Position numbers and translations under genes: made by a program. From Wurfbainia villosa (taxonomy: Eukaryota; Streptophyta; Magnoliopsida; Zingiberales; Zingiberaceae): 64,000 nucleotides of DNA. The DNA is taken from contig CM045990.1 of the NCBI GenBank assembly GCA_025175895.1, forward strand, positions 4,960,001 to 5,024,000, given 5' to 3'. The notes under the pieces were generated by a model. That model was not told the DNA's origin and made no database searches. It was given only the letters and a program-made list of their open reading frames with translations. Positions 11,835 to 23,489 of this stretch are shown here, piece by piece (positions within the stretch are counted from its first letter, which is position 1; each line of letters begins with the position of its first letter).

Positions 11835-12703
11835 ACGACTCATCCCATGTCACCTTAAGTGTCTTCTTCTTCTTTTCCTTTTTCGATTTTTCTTCCTTTT
11901 TTAGGTTTACACACTCCGACTTGTAGTGTCCCTTTCTGTTGCATTCATAGCATGTCACTTCTGATCGAGGTCTCGGCTTGTTGTCGACGACCTTTTTGGC
12001 ATCTTTCTTCGTAAATCTCTACCTCCGGTTGAACATCTTCCGGACCATATTTACGATCTCCTTTTGTTTCTGACTCTGACTCGTCTTCGGACTCGCCCTT
12101 CACCTTTTTAGTCGAACCTGCTATGAAAGTTATACCATTCTCAGTTTGACCTGAGTTAGCTTGTTCATGTAGTTCGAGTTCACAAAATAGTTCGTCTAAC
12201 TTAATTGTGGAAAGATCCCTAGAAACCTTATAAGCATCGACAATCGATGTCCATAAGGTATTTCTCGGGAATGCCTTAAGCGTATATCTAATTAAGTCCC
12301 TATTATCTATTTGGTGTCCTATTAAATGTAATCCATTTAATACATCTTTAATCCTAGTATGAAGTTGACTAGCATTTTCATTTTCGTTCATTTTACAATT
12401 AAATAATTTATTTAATAACATATCCCGTTTGGCTATCCTAGTGTCATTTGTACCCTTATGCAGTTCAATTAATTTTTTCCATAATTCTTTAGAATTTTCA
12501 AATGGACCTACCCTATTAAGCTCTTCTTTGGTAAGTCCGCATTGCAAGGTGTTAAGTGTCTTGTAATCAACTTGAGCTCTCTTTCTTATATTCGCGTTCC
12601 ATTTCTCTAGTTCTAACAACTTACCCGAGTCATCTACTGGAGCTGTGAACCCTTTCCTAATTGAGAACCAGACCTCTAGGTCGGTCTTCAAGTAGCACTT
12701 CAT
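11835..12703 (-). pseudogene. Gag of Sirevirus-like element C, truncated
   Basis: From the ATG at 12703 the minus strand encodes about 215 residues of Copia gag of the UBN2 type, including LQCGLTKEELNRVGPF and IKDVLNGLHLIGHQ, then an acidic linker. After a frameshift near 12045 and a stop just below it, the original frame continues with KKDAKKVVDNKP and the CCHC knuckle CYECNRKGHYKSEC (about 11910-11955). The frame then ends at 11835 against the gypsy-type LTR, so protease and all of pol are missing. Structural role only: capsid and RNA binding. The knuckle sequence and PBS type support Copia; the Sirevirus assignment also rests on the LTR palindromes. Confidence 0.8.
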
Positions 12704-12779
12704 TCGCCTTTTTCAGTAGGAAAAGTTCTCTCTATTGAAGAGAGGAGGGCGAACGGTGTTGTATCCCTCTAAGTGTGAC

Positions 12780-13555
12780 ATTATTAACTAAATGTTCTCT
12801 AAATACAAAAATTAAATTAAATATTTTGTAAGAAAAGAAAAATTAAATCTAATATTTTCTAAGGCAAGAAAAATTAAATCTAATAATTAAATATGTAGAA
12901 AATAATTTTAATTAATTTAAATATATAGAAAATGATTTTAATTAATTTAAATATACATAAAATGATATTTATATACAAAAAATGATTTTAATTAATTTAA
13001 ATATGCAAAAAATGATATTTATATGCAAAAAATGATTTTAATTAATTCAAATATGCAAAAAATGATATTAATATGTAGAAAATGATTTTACTTAATTTAA
13101 ATATACAGAAAATGATATTAATTAATTTAAATATGTAGAAAATAATATTAATTAATTTAAATATGCAGAAAATGATATTAATATGCATAAAATAATTTTA
13201 ATTAATTTAAATATGTAGAAAATGATATTAATATGCAAAAAATAATTTTAATTAATTTAATTATGCAAAAAATGATATTAATATGAAAAAAATGATTTTA
13301 ATTAATTTAAATATGAAGAAAATGATATTAATTAATTTAAATATGTAGAAAATGATTTTAATTAATTTAAATATAAAAAATTATATTAATTAATTTAAAT
13401 ATATAGAAAATTATTCTAAAGCAATAAAAATTAATCTAAATCAATAAGAATTAATCTAAAGCAATAAAAATTAATCTAAAACAATAAGAATTAATCTAAA
13501 GCAATAAGAATTAATATAAAGCAATAAAAATTAATCTAAATTAATATAAAGCTCA
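12780..13555 (-). repeat. AT-rich tandem repeat in the leader of C
   Basis: There are about 15-20 degenerate units of 28-45 bp built from AAAATGATTTTAATTAATTT plus AATATGCAGAA, then a shorter 22-bp type around AAAGCAATAAGAATTAATCT at 13415-13540. It lies between the PBS and gag of element C and has no coding capacity. Confidence 0.85.
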
Positions 13556-13585
13556 CGATGGTGGTTTCACCAACTCGGAGCACCC

Positions 13586-13599
13586 CTGCTCTGATACCA
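13586..13599 (-). promoter_or_regulatory. PBS of element C (initiator tRNA-Met)
   Basis: Minus-strand TTGGTATCAGAGCAGGG follows the LTR end. TGGTATCAGAGC matches the complement of the initiator tRNA-Met 3' end. Confidence 0.8.
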
Positions 13600-13601
13600 A
13601 T

Positions 13602-14837
13602 TGTAGAATCTAGTAAACCGAGAGAGGGGGTGATTCTCGGTGTTTTATAATTTTATTTATTTTTGAAACTTATCTTCTAATAAGAGTACGCAGTAGAAAT
13701 TAAATATCATTTAGACACAGGCAGTTTACTTGGTTCACAACCCTAATTGGGTTGCTACTCCAAGGCTCGTACCTCTCCCGAGAGCTACCTTGACGGGCAA
13801 TAACTATAATACCCTCCAATTCGAGAACTCTTGACTTCGGAGGGAGTTCACTTTTTACAAATATGAGAGAAGGGTAACAACCTACCCTCTGTTGAAATTA
13901 AATACACAAGCGAAATAAAAAGAGAAAATCTAGACTACTTTATACCGACACGAATGAAGAATAGGATGCAGGCACAAGGTGTCGAAAAAGAGTCTTTTTG
14001 ATGATTTGAAGCTCTTGTGATCGTGAGGAAATTTTGACAGCACTTCGGCTTAAATTGGATGTTGTACTTGGATCTGGTCAAGCACATCTTTTATAAAAAT
14101 TTTCCAATCGACTGGAATGTCTTCCAGTCGACTCCACATTAGCCCGTCGATATGGAATTCATGGTCTTTCAATCGACTGAAACCTCTCCAGTTGACTCCA
14201 CATCACTCGCCTCCACATCGGAAAATTTCCCTCTTCAATCGACTCAAACCCTTCAGTCGACTGAAGCTCTTTCCATCTGCATCGCACGATCTCTAATCGA
14301 TCACCAGCTGATCCTACCAAATAGGTATCCAGTCGATTGGACTTCAGTTGACTTGAATCCATTCAATCGACTGATCCCTACAAAATAAGATTAGCACAAA
14401 ATAGATAATATGAGATGTGATAGCAGTAGTAATACTGCTCGATCTCGACTACTAAGTCTCAGCGGACTTTTCGTCGGATCGACACCTAGCTTTGTCCCCC
14501 CTACAGAGGACTCGACCTCACCTCTTCACTCGAGGTTTACCTGTCGGCTACCTGACGGACTTACCACTCTTGACATCCGATCTGACCCACCAGGGCTTCC
14601 ACCAGCTGTCTGGTCTGCCTGACCCATCTGGACTTTTTGCCGATTATCCGATCTCCTGACCCAACCAGTCTTCATGCCAAATGTCCGGTACACGTGACCC
14701 ATCTGGATTTCATGCCTAGTGTCTGATCCTCCTAATCTATCAAGATACGTGCCTAGTACCGGTCAACACGACCTCTAGGACTTCCTATTAAGCCTGCACA
14801 CTTAATACTGATATTAGAACACAAGTGAATTCTAACA
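13602..14837 (-). repeat. 5' LTR of element C (1236 bp)
   Basis: In plus coordinates it begins TGTAGAATC next to the PBS and ends GAATTCTAACA; TAGAATC and GAATTCTA make the terminal inverted repeat. It contains about eight variants of the CAGTCGACTG palindrome at 14106-14370 (for example CCAGTCGACTCC) and TTACTTGGTTCAC near 13727, related to the AACGTGGTTCGG module of D, E and I. The partner 3' LTR is not in the window. Confidence 0.75.
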
Positions 14838-16207
14838 TTTAATTGTGGTTCATACATCAAAACTAAGGAGTGATGCTCACTACATCAACACCACCCATGA
14901 CAACTATTTTTTTATCCCTCGTAATCTTTTTCAATTTTTCTTACTCTCTTTTTTCTTTTCTTATTCCATTTTTTTTCTTTTCTTTTCTCTCACTCTTGGG
15001 ATTTTGATTTTTCCGAATGGGCTTCCACAATCCGAGCATCTCCAATAACTAAAATGCTAAATCTATAGTCACCTATGGATTCCAAAGTACTAGACTACTG
15101 AGATGAATCATAACTAGGTACATACTAGATTTTTCCTTTCAGAATGTTCATCATGTGTAGGTGTAAAAATAAAAGATAACCAGTGTAAGTCTAAAACATT
15201 CATTAGAGCAAATAAAATAAAATAAAATACCATGAGGTAAATGAAGTTAAGCTAACCATGGAAACAACTCATGAAGAAAACTTTAAAAAAACTACTGAGG
15301 TAGCTTATAGATAGCAAAAACTAAGTGTTGAAAGAAACTAAACAACCTATGTATGAACAATGAATGTTAACTAAAATGCAAATATCAGGAAAGAAACTAC
15401 AGCTATAAACAAAATAAATTAAACCTTGGGGTCCCCCCCAGACTTAAGCGAAGCATACCTCTTAATAAGGTGGCTGAGGTGTGAAGTCCGACAGTCTCAA
15501 CATGTTGGGCTCCTGGGAAAACCTAGTGCTTAGCCGTTGATGTCACATGTACATGTGGTCAATCTAAGAGTTGGTGGATGCAACGGCTACTTTGTGCTCC
15601 TCCCGGGCCCACTGTACCTGTTAGGCACGCATGTGCTGCCAAAGCTCCTAGCGATATGCAGCCTCCTCCTGACGATGGGCAGCCTCTAGGAAATAGATAT
15701 GGGCCTCATCATAAAACTCCTCAGCCCGCTGGAAGTGGTCCCGTAAGCCCTAAAACTCCGCTTACGTATAGGCACTCTGCTCCTCTCATCGCTACCTCTG
15801 TGTCTGCTACTCGGTGTATATGTCATCGAGGCGCGATTGGAACTTAGAGAAATCATAGGCGGATGTACCTGTATCCTGCTCAAAAGTAGAAAAAGATGGT
15901 GGTGCAGGTGCAGCCTCTCTGTGCGGACTAGGTGAGCTCAAAATGATTTTTTCTTCTACCTAGCAAGTTCTTTCTAATCCTAAACTATTTGCAAAAATAT
16001 AAATGACCATAAAATCAAAGTCTAAATTATACACATGAATGCAATAAAAATAAAAAAAAAACATATATAAATCTACACTTGGGTTGCCTCCCAAGAAGCG
16101 CTTTGTTTAAGGTCTTTTAGCTCGACCATACCCCTACATTTCATTTGATGTGTTTGAATCTTGCTCGTGGGGGAGCAAGATATTTCCTCACATTACGCCT
16201 CCTCTGT
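14838..16207 (-). mobile_element. Internal part of old Athila-like element H (left half)
   Basis: This is degraded sequence with no credible ORF. A T-rich run lies at 14905-15000. At 16078-16095 CTTGGGTTGCCTCCCAAG forms a 6-bp stem hairpin; I recall similar motifs from other plant gypsy internal regions, but only loosely. A 27-base block around CTTGCTCGTGGGGGAGCAAG at 16157 recurs in altered form at 32092, on the far side of insertions B and D. This supports continuity of H across both insertions. The H left end was not found; element C may have cut it. Confidence 0.5.
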
Positions 16208-18033
16208 TGGGTTTTTCCGAGCCGCAAAAACCGCTTTTTGCTTTGCGGAAACCTCGGAAGCCCCGACCATGGATCCGTGCGAAGTATAAAAATATAAAAA
16301 CATGTATGTGCTTACAAAAACCCTAGATCTACCTTAGATCTAAGAGGTTAGAACATTACCCTCGTAGCGATGCCCTTCGCTTATCCCACTCGTCCAAAAG
16401 TTCGCCGAAACTCGAGAGTGTCAAGTGCACACTCCTCTATTGGTATCCACACAAGCAATAGGTGGAGAAAAATGCCTTAGAGTGTGCTAGCACTCCTTTA
16501 GGAATTTCGGCCAAGGAGAGGTTGGGAGAGGTAGAGCTTGAGAGAGAAGAGAACCAAGGTTGAAGATGAAGTTATTAAGCCACCAAAAATCAATTACCCC
16601 ATCTAATGGAGTGGCCGGCCACTTCATGGAGAGGAGGTTACATGCATGCATGTAACTCCCATGACCCTTGGTCTCCCTCATGATGTGGCACCAATTGATA
16701 AAGTCAATGATGATGTGGAGCATCATCATTAGCCGGCAATGCCAAGTCATCATCATGACATGGCATTTGGTCAAGTCAAACTTGACCTTTCATCTTCCCT
16801 CTCAAGTCAAGTCAAACTTGACCTCTAATCTCCCATGGTTGATCAAATCTAACCACTTGACTCAAGTCAATTTAATTTAATGAATCTTTATTCATTAATT
16901 TAAATTGATTTGATGAATCAAATCAAAATTAGACTCATTCAATACTTGAATCAACTTGAGTCTAACTCAATTAGTCTAATTTGGATTACTCTTAATCCAA
17001 TTTGGTTCATCCCATGAACCTAATCCTCATGGTTCATCATATGAACCTAATCTCCATCTAATTGCTCTTATGTGTGTGACCCGATAGGTTCTTGTAACGT
17101 TGGCAATGTCCCTAAACCGATTTAGGAACATAAGCAATGAGCGGTATCTAGCAACACATCATTGCTACCCAAGTTACAAGAATGTTGAGCTCCAACATCA
17201 CCTTTGTGACTACTAATTGTGACTCTCACAATATGTGACAATGTCCCTCTATCCTTGACATCTAGATTGACCAATCGAGGCATAGACCGTGTCATCCTCG
17301 GTACAATCTAAATCTTGAACTCCAAGTAGACTCACTCTAATCAAATGAGCTCAATATCTCATATTGACTCATTTGGGCATGGTCATGCACTTCGTGGTCT
17401 CACTCTATCAAGAATATCGATGTCACTCCCGTCATATAGGAGGGATAGATCCCATCTACATCACTCACATCTCTCCGCATAATTTGTTACATACCCAGTA
17501 ATCGCCTTTATAGTCCACCCATTTACGGGTGACGTTTGACGAAGCCAAAGTATGCAACTCCTTATGTAGGGAACCATGGTGACTTCAGGTCTAAGGACTA
17601 ATAGTTATACTAATAGCCACATGAGAAAGTATATGACACTCATATAACGATCCACGATACTTTCTCATGGCGGGTCATTCAGTATACATTCTCCAATGCA
17701 TACCCATGTGTCAACTTGATATCTCATATCCATGACTTGTGAGATCAAGTCATCTTGTTGACCTACATGCTAGTCTCTACGCATTAACATTGTCCCTGAA
17801 TGTTAATACTCGACTAGGAATGATTAAGAGTAGTGTTCTCTATATCATCTCATTATCGATTCAACCAATCGATTGATATAGATAAGAACCTACTACTCAA
17901 GGACATTATTATATTTAGTTATTTGGCACCAATACAAGTAAATATAATAACCATGCCTTTATAAATAGGAATATGATACAATAAAGTCCATACAATAATC
18001 ATCACATGATTGGCTCTAGGGCTTTCACTAACA
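16208..18033 (-). repeat. 3' LTR of B (1826 bp)
   Basis: It begins TGTTGGGTTTTTCC and ends CTTTCACTAACA. The adjoining ATCTCCCACTAGC is the complement of the polypurine tract. A minus-strand TATA (CCTATTTATAAAGG) lies at 17957-17970. Confidence 0.95.
17957..17970 (-). promoter_or_regulatory. Probable LTR promoter (TATA) of family B
   Basis: Minus-strand CCTATTTATAAAGGC is kept in the sister LTR near 25232-25246 and, on the plus strand, in the LTR at 61911-63657 (near 61976-61988). Confidence 0.5.
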
Positions 18034-18046
18034 ATCTCCCACTAGC
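18034..18046 (-). promoter_or_regulatory. Polypurine tract of B
   Basis: Minus-strand GCTAGTGGGAGAT abuts TGTTAGTG, the LTR start. Confidence 0.75.
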
Positions 18047-18163
18047 ACTAGTGCCAATCACCGTAGTATCTAATACCCAATGACCTAGTGTGACCATCAT
18101 GCTTTTTCGTACAAAGCCTTGGTCAAGGGATCTGCGATGTTAGCCTCTGTGGATACTAAATAT

Positions 18164-21100
18164 TCACATCTCCTCTATCGATAATCTCTCGAATGAGATG
18201 GAAGCACCGATATATTCGGCCTCTGTTGTAGAATCGACAAGCGTGTCACTGCTGGAACTATTCCAGCTCACAGCGCCACTATTAAAGCAAAACACGAACC
18301 CTGACTGCGATCTATAATCATCACAGTGGGTTTGGAAGGTGGCATCATTTGTAACCCTTCTGACTAGCTCCTCATCGCCTCCAAATATCAAGAAATATTC
18401 TTTAGTCCTTCTCAAGTACTTAAGAATATTCTTGACTGCTATCTAGTGACGCTCACCTGGATCTGACTGGTATCTACTCGTCATGCTCAAAGCATACGAG
18501 ACATCAGGACGAGTACACAGCATGGCGTACATGATAGATCCTATAGCATATGCGTAAGGGATCTTATCCATGCGGTCTCTCTCCTCTCTAGAAGAGGGAC
18601 TTTGAGTCTTCGAAAGACTCACACCATGTGACATCGGCAGAAGTCCTTTCTTGGAATTCTGCATGGCAAACCGAAGTAATACCGTGTCAATGTATGTACT
18701 CTGACTTAGGCCAAGCAATATCTTAGATCTATCTCTATAGATCTTGATGCCTAGAATACAGGCTGCTTCACCTAAGTCTTTCATTGAGAAGCACGTCCCG
18801 AGCCAAGTCTTCACGGACTGTAGCGAAGGGATGTCATTCCCAATGAGCAGTATGTCATCCACATACAATACAAGGAAGACAACTGTGTTCCCATTAACCC
18901 TTTTATAGACACAGGGTTCATCTTCATTCTTGATGAAACCAAACTGTTTGATCGCATCATCGAATCGAAGATTCCAGCTCCGAGAAGCTTGCTTTAGCCC
19001 ATAAATGGACCTTTGCAGCTTGCATACCTTCCCAGTATGCTGTGGATCTACAAAACCCTCAGGTTGTGTCATGTACACATCCTCGAGCAAGTTTCAATTC
19101 AGAAATGCGGTTTTGACATCCATCTGCCAGATCTCATAATCGTGGTATGCTGCAATAGCAAGCAAGATCCGAATGGACTTAAACATCGCCACTGGAGAAA
19201 AGGTTTCATCATAGTCAATACCATGAATTTGCTTGAAACCTTTAGCCACCAATCGGCCCTTATAGGTATGCATAAGTCCATCCATGTCAGTCTTTCTCCT
19301 AAAGACCCACTTACACCCAATGGGTTTGACCCCTTCAGGTGGATCAACCAAAGTCCATACTTGGTTGGTGTACATGGATTCCATCTCGGAACTCATGGCC
19401 TCTAGCCATTTCTCAGAATCTGGGCTCATCACAGCTTCCTGATAAGAGGTAGGCTCATTCTCAATGAGCATTACGTCATCATGGTCAGACAAGAGAAATG
19501 AATATCTCTCAGGCTGACGACGTACCCTATCAGATCTGCGAAGAGGTAGGTCTACATGAACAGGTGGTTGTTCCATAACTCTTTGTGCAATAACCTCATC
19601 ACCCACAACACTTTGTGGTTCCTGTTCAACCTCCATCAAGGCCTCAGTGCTATGGTCCTTATCTTGAATTTCTTCAAGATCGAAGGTACTCCCACTAGTT
19701 TTTCTAGAAACAAAATCCCTTTCTAGAAAAACTCCAATCTTTGCCACAAACACTTTGTGCTGACTGGGAATGTAGAAGTAATATCCCTTTGTATCCTTGG
19801 GATATCCAACAAAATAGCACCTATCGGATTTGGGTCCCAGTTTGTCTGAGACTTGACGTCGAACGTAAGCCTCACAACCCCAAATCCTCATAAAAGACAT
19901 CATGGGATTTCTCCCTGTCCATATCGTATATGGTGTCTTTATCACAGCCTTGGATGGTATACGGTTAAGGGTAAAGGCTGTTGTGTCTAGAGCATATCCC
20001 CAAAAGGATATAGGAAGATCTGTGTGACTCATCATAGATTGTACCATATCCAATAGGGTACGATTCCTCCTTTCGGATACACCATTCCACTGTGGTGTTC
20101 CAGGAGGAGTAAGTTGGGATAGAATCCCACACTCAGCTAGATAGTCACGAAACTCATGGCTAAGGTATTCTCCACCTCGATCTGATCGAAGTATCTTAAT
20201 ACTCTTGCCAAGCTGGTTTTGTACTTCATTCTTGAATTCTTTGAACTTTTCAAAGGATTCTGATTTATGTGTCATAAGATACACATAACCATATCTACTG
20301 AAGTCATCAGTAAATATAATGAAGTACTTGTAACCACCTCTAGCAGCAACATTGAAAGGACCACATACATCACTATGTATAAGTCCTAACAAATCTGTTG
20401 CTCTTTAGCTATGTCCACTAAAGGGAGTCTTGGTCATCTTGCCTAAAAGGCAAGACTCGCATGTCTCATATGATTCAAAATCAAATGAGTCTAGCAGCCC
20501 ATCCTTATGGAGCTGAGATAAGCGACTCTCATTTATGTGACCTAAGCGACAATGCCAGAGATAGGTTTGGTTCAACTCATTTGACTTGAACCTCTTGGTA
20601 CTTATGTTATAGATAGGGCTCTCTAAGTCTAGAAAGTAGAGTCCGTTCATTAGAGGTGCACTACAATGGAACATATCATTTAAATAAACTGAACAACATT
20701 TGTTCTTTATTATAAATGAAAAACCTTTCTTGTCCAAACAAGAAACTGAAATGATGTTCTTAGTTAAGGCAGGCACATAACAACATTCATCTAATTCTAG
20801 TACAAGCCCAGAGGGCAGAGATAGATCATAAGTTCCTACAGCAACAGCAGTAACCCTTGCTCCATTTCCTACTCGTAGGTCCACCTCGCCCTTTGTCAAT
20901 GCCCTGCTATTTCTCAGCCCCTGCACATTGGTACAAATGTGAGATGCACATCCGGTATCTAATACCCATGATGAAGAAATAGATATATTGACTTCTATAA
21001 CATTTATACCTGAAGTAGAAGTCTCACTTCTCTTCTTCTTAAGACCTTCTAGGTATGCCTTGCAGTTACGCTTCCAGTGTCCTACTTTCTTGCAGTGGAA

Positions 21101-21841
21101 GCAAGCCCCTTCCTTGGCTACCCCTCCTTTGGGTTTAAGTTCTTTGCCTTTGCCCTTGGCGTGGGACTTTCCCTTACCTTTAGGCTTGCCCTTGCCTTTC
21201 TTCTTCTGTACCATCAAAATGGTGTCAGATTTACCCTTCTTAAGGTTAAGCTCAGCAGTTCTCAACATGCTGAGCATTTCAGGCAATGGCTTATCAATTT
21301 CATTCATGTTATAATTCATGACAAATTGATTGAAGGCTTGTGGCAAAGATTGCAAGATCAGGTCAGTGGCCAGCTCTTGGCCAAGTGGGAATCCCAGCCT
21401 TTGTAGGTTTTCTACGTACCCAATCATCTTGAGTACATATGTACCTACGGGAGTCCCTTCTTGCATCTTGGACCCAAATAATGCCTTAGAGACTTCATAT
21501 CTCTCATGCCTAGCTTGTCCTTGATATAGTTGACGAAGATGTCCAACCATATCATAAGCATTCATGAACTCGTGTTGCTTCTGAAGCTCAGAGTTCATGG
21601 TCACGAGCATAAGACATGACACATCTAATGCATCATCTTGATGCTTCTTGTAAGCATCTTTGTCAGCTCGCGAGGCAGTGGCAGGAGGTGCCTCCGGAAT
21701 GGGCTGCTCCAGGACGTACAGCTTCCTTTCTTGGGTGAGAACAATTCTCAAGTTCCTGTACCAGTCCAGGAAATTTGCTCCATTGAGCTTGTCCTTCTCA
21801 AGGACAGATCACAGAGAGAGAGTGTTCGTGTTTGTCGACAT
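18164..21841 (-). pseudogene. B gag-pol polyprotein with four nonsense codons
   Basis: This is one continuous frame from the ATG at 21841. Order: gag (about 21790-21150); CCHC knuckle CFHCKKVGHWKRNC (near 21080); protease WVLDTGCASHIC (near 20950); GAG-pre-integrase with WHCRLGHINES and CESCLLGKMT (near 20500); integrase HSDVCGPF, SDRGGEYL, NGVSERRNRTLLD (20390-19900); RT from WTLVDPPEGVKPIGCKW through FLVLYVDDILL (near 18870); and the start of RNase H. Stops in the same frame lie at 21809-21811 (TGA), 20405-20407 (TAA), 19094-19096 (TGA) and 18443-18445 (TAG). There is no frameshift before RNase H. RNase H is cut short by a deletion at about 18201-18205. Motifs are closest to Angela/BARE-1 and to element A. 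Confidence 0.95.
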
Positions 21842-22646
21842 AGTTATCTACAACATACAATACAGAGAATTAATATCATATTCCTTTTATCATTTAATTA
21901 GGCCTTTAATCAAATGATGCTCCCACTGAATTATAGGAATTTTTTGTAGAATCGAGTTATGGATGTGGTCAAACCACATTTCTAGATTCATACAAACTAG
22001 CTATAATTCTTGCGGGATAAGATCCACATCATACTAAGCCTTGAGTTAGCTTTGGCTAAATCGCCCAAGACTTAGTATGATCGGTGGGTAACACATTACC
22101 GATTACATCTCTATGCAACTCTTGTTTATAGGATCAAGACCCACATTTACAAAAGACCTTGAGTTAGCTTTGGCTAAATCGCCCAAGATTTAGTGTAAAT
22201 GCGATCTTGACCTATCATTCCAACGATTGGAATATGCCTATAGTTCTACTCGATCCAATTGAGTTTAACTAGTTTTGCTCAATCTAATTGAGCTTACTCT
22301 AAACCAAGCGTGATAGGCGGGACCAAGATTGTCCCTCCGCACCCTACCAAGATAATATGCGTTGCTCTGCTTTGGCAGATTCAACAACAACAAATGATGG
22401 AGGTAGTGATGGGTATCAAGGCTCGGTAGGCATTTTCGAGTTGATTCGATTATGATCTAATCTAATCGTAATGTGTATCTTATACGCATTTAGGCCTTTA
22501 TTATCCTATATTAGCATGCATCATATACATACATTCATTATTCTAGCATGCATCATATACATACAAGAAAATTATCCTAGCATGCATCATATACATACAT
22601 GCATTATTCTACTAGCATGCATCACATACATACAAGCAAAATCAAT

Positions 22647-22695
<49 letters not shown>

Positions 22696-23471
22696 ATGTG
22701 ATATAGTCATGGCCCTACTACGATCTTCTCAAGCCAATGAGAAGATCAGACGGTCAACCTAAGGCTAGCGGCTTCTCCAAGCGCTTCCTTTGACCGCCAT
22801 GTGTCGTCGTCACCCTTCTCGTAATCTCGTCTTCGAGTGGACTTTCCACCGCTCCATTTTGTACATTAAAAATATGAAACTCGAGTTACATTCAAGTCTA
22901 AAAACTAATTACAACTAGAATATCAAAAGAAGAGGTACGACGCGCAGGTCGCATACACTATACAACACGCACAACCACAAAACGGCACGCAGGCCGTATT
23001 ATGAATTACAACACACATAATCCAATCAAATTGGGGTCATTGGGCCATGAAAATCACAGAATTATACATAATTATAAATTATGTATTTTTATAGAAATTT
23101 ATATAATTTTTCCTAAAAATTTTTTCAAATTAATGAGTCACCTCTCCGTAACGGTCCCACTAAGCGGTTTCCGGGCGCGATCGCGGGACAAAGCCCCTTT
23201 CGGGGATAGGGCAGCGCCCATACTCACAAAATTAACTTTGCGAGTGTCCCTACTATGATCCTACAGCGACTTAAGTCGCTGTCCCAAAAACCTAAAGCGA
23301 GAACTCGCCGTTTCGGAGAGTTTTTCTCGACGGTTGAAGCCTACAAGTGTCCCAACACTTGTTGCTTCGACTCTTTGAGAAAAATACCCAAAAATTCTAT
23401 AAAATTAGGAAATTTACAGAAACATATAAATCTGTAATTTTTATATCTAATACAAAAATTACATGCTTCGC
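21842..23471 (-). other. 5' leader of B, with internal repeats
   Basis: This untranslated 1.6 kb lies between PBS and gag. It holds two copies of a block around TTGAGTTAGCTTTGGCTAAA (22040 and 22152), at least four copies of TAGCATGCATCATATACATAC (22513-22640), and a TA dinucleotide run at about 22650-22688. No conserved ORF is present. Confidence 0.75.
22649..22688. repeat. (TA)n microsatellite
   Basis: About 20 uninterrupted TA units in the B leader. Confidence 0.95.
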
Positions 23472-23473
23472 AC

Positions 23474-23488
23474 GTGGCTCTGATACCA
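23474..23488 (-). promoter_or_regulatory. PBS of B (initiator tRNA-Met)
   Basis: Minus-strand TGGTATCAGAGCCACG lies one base inside the 5' LTR. Its first 14 bases match the complement of plant initiator tRNA-Met. Confidence 0.9.
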
Positions 23489-23489
23489 C

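Noticed and set aside
10365..11926. Plus-strand ORFs of 85-114 codons in the gypsy-type LTR.
   Set aside because: No similarity to known families, antisense to the presumed element, and typical of chance frames in GC-rich LTR DNA.
23001..23437. Two neighbouring plus-strand ORFs in the B leader.
   Set aside because: They are antisense to the element, short, and lie in the untranslated leader between PBS and gag; no domain seen.
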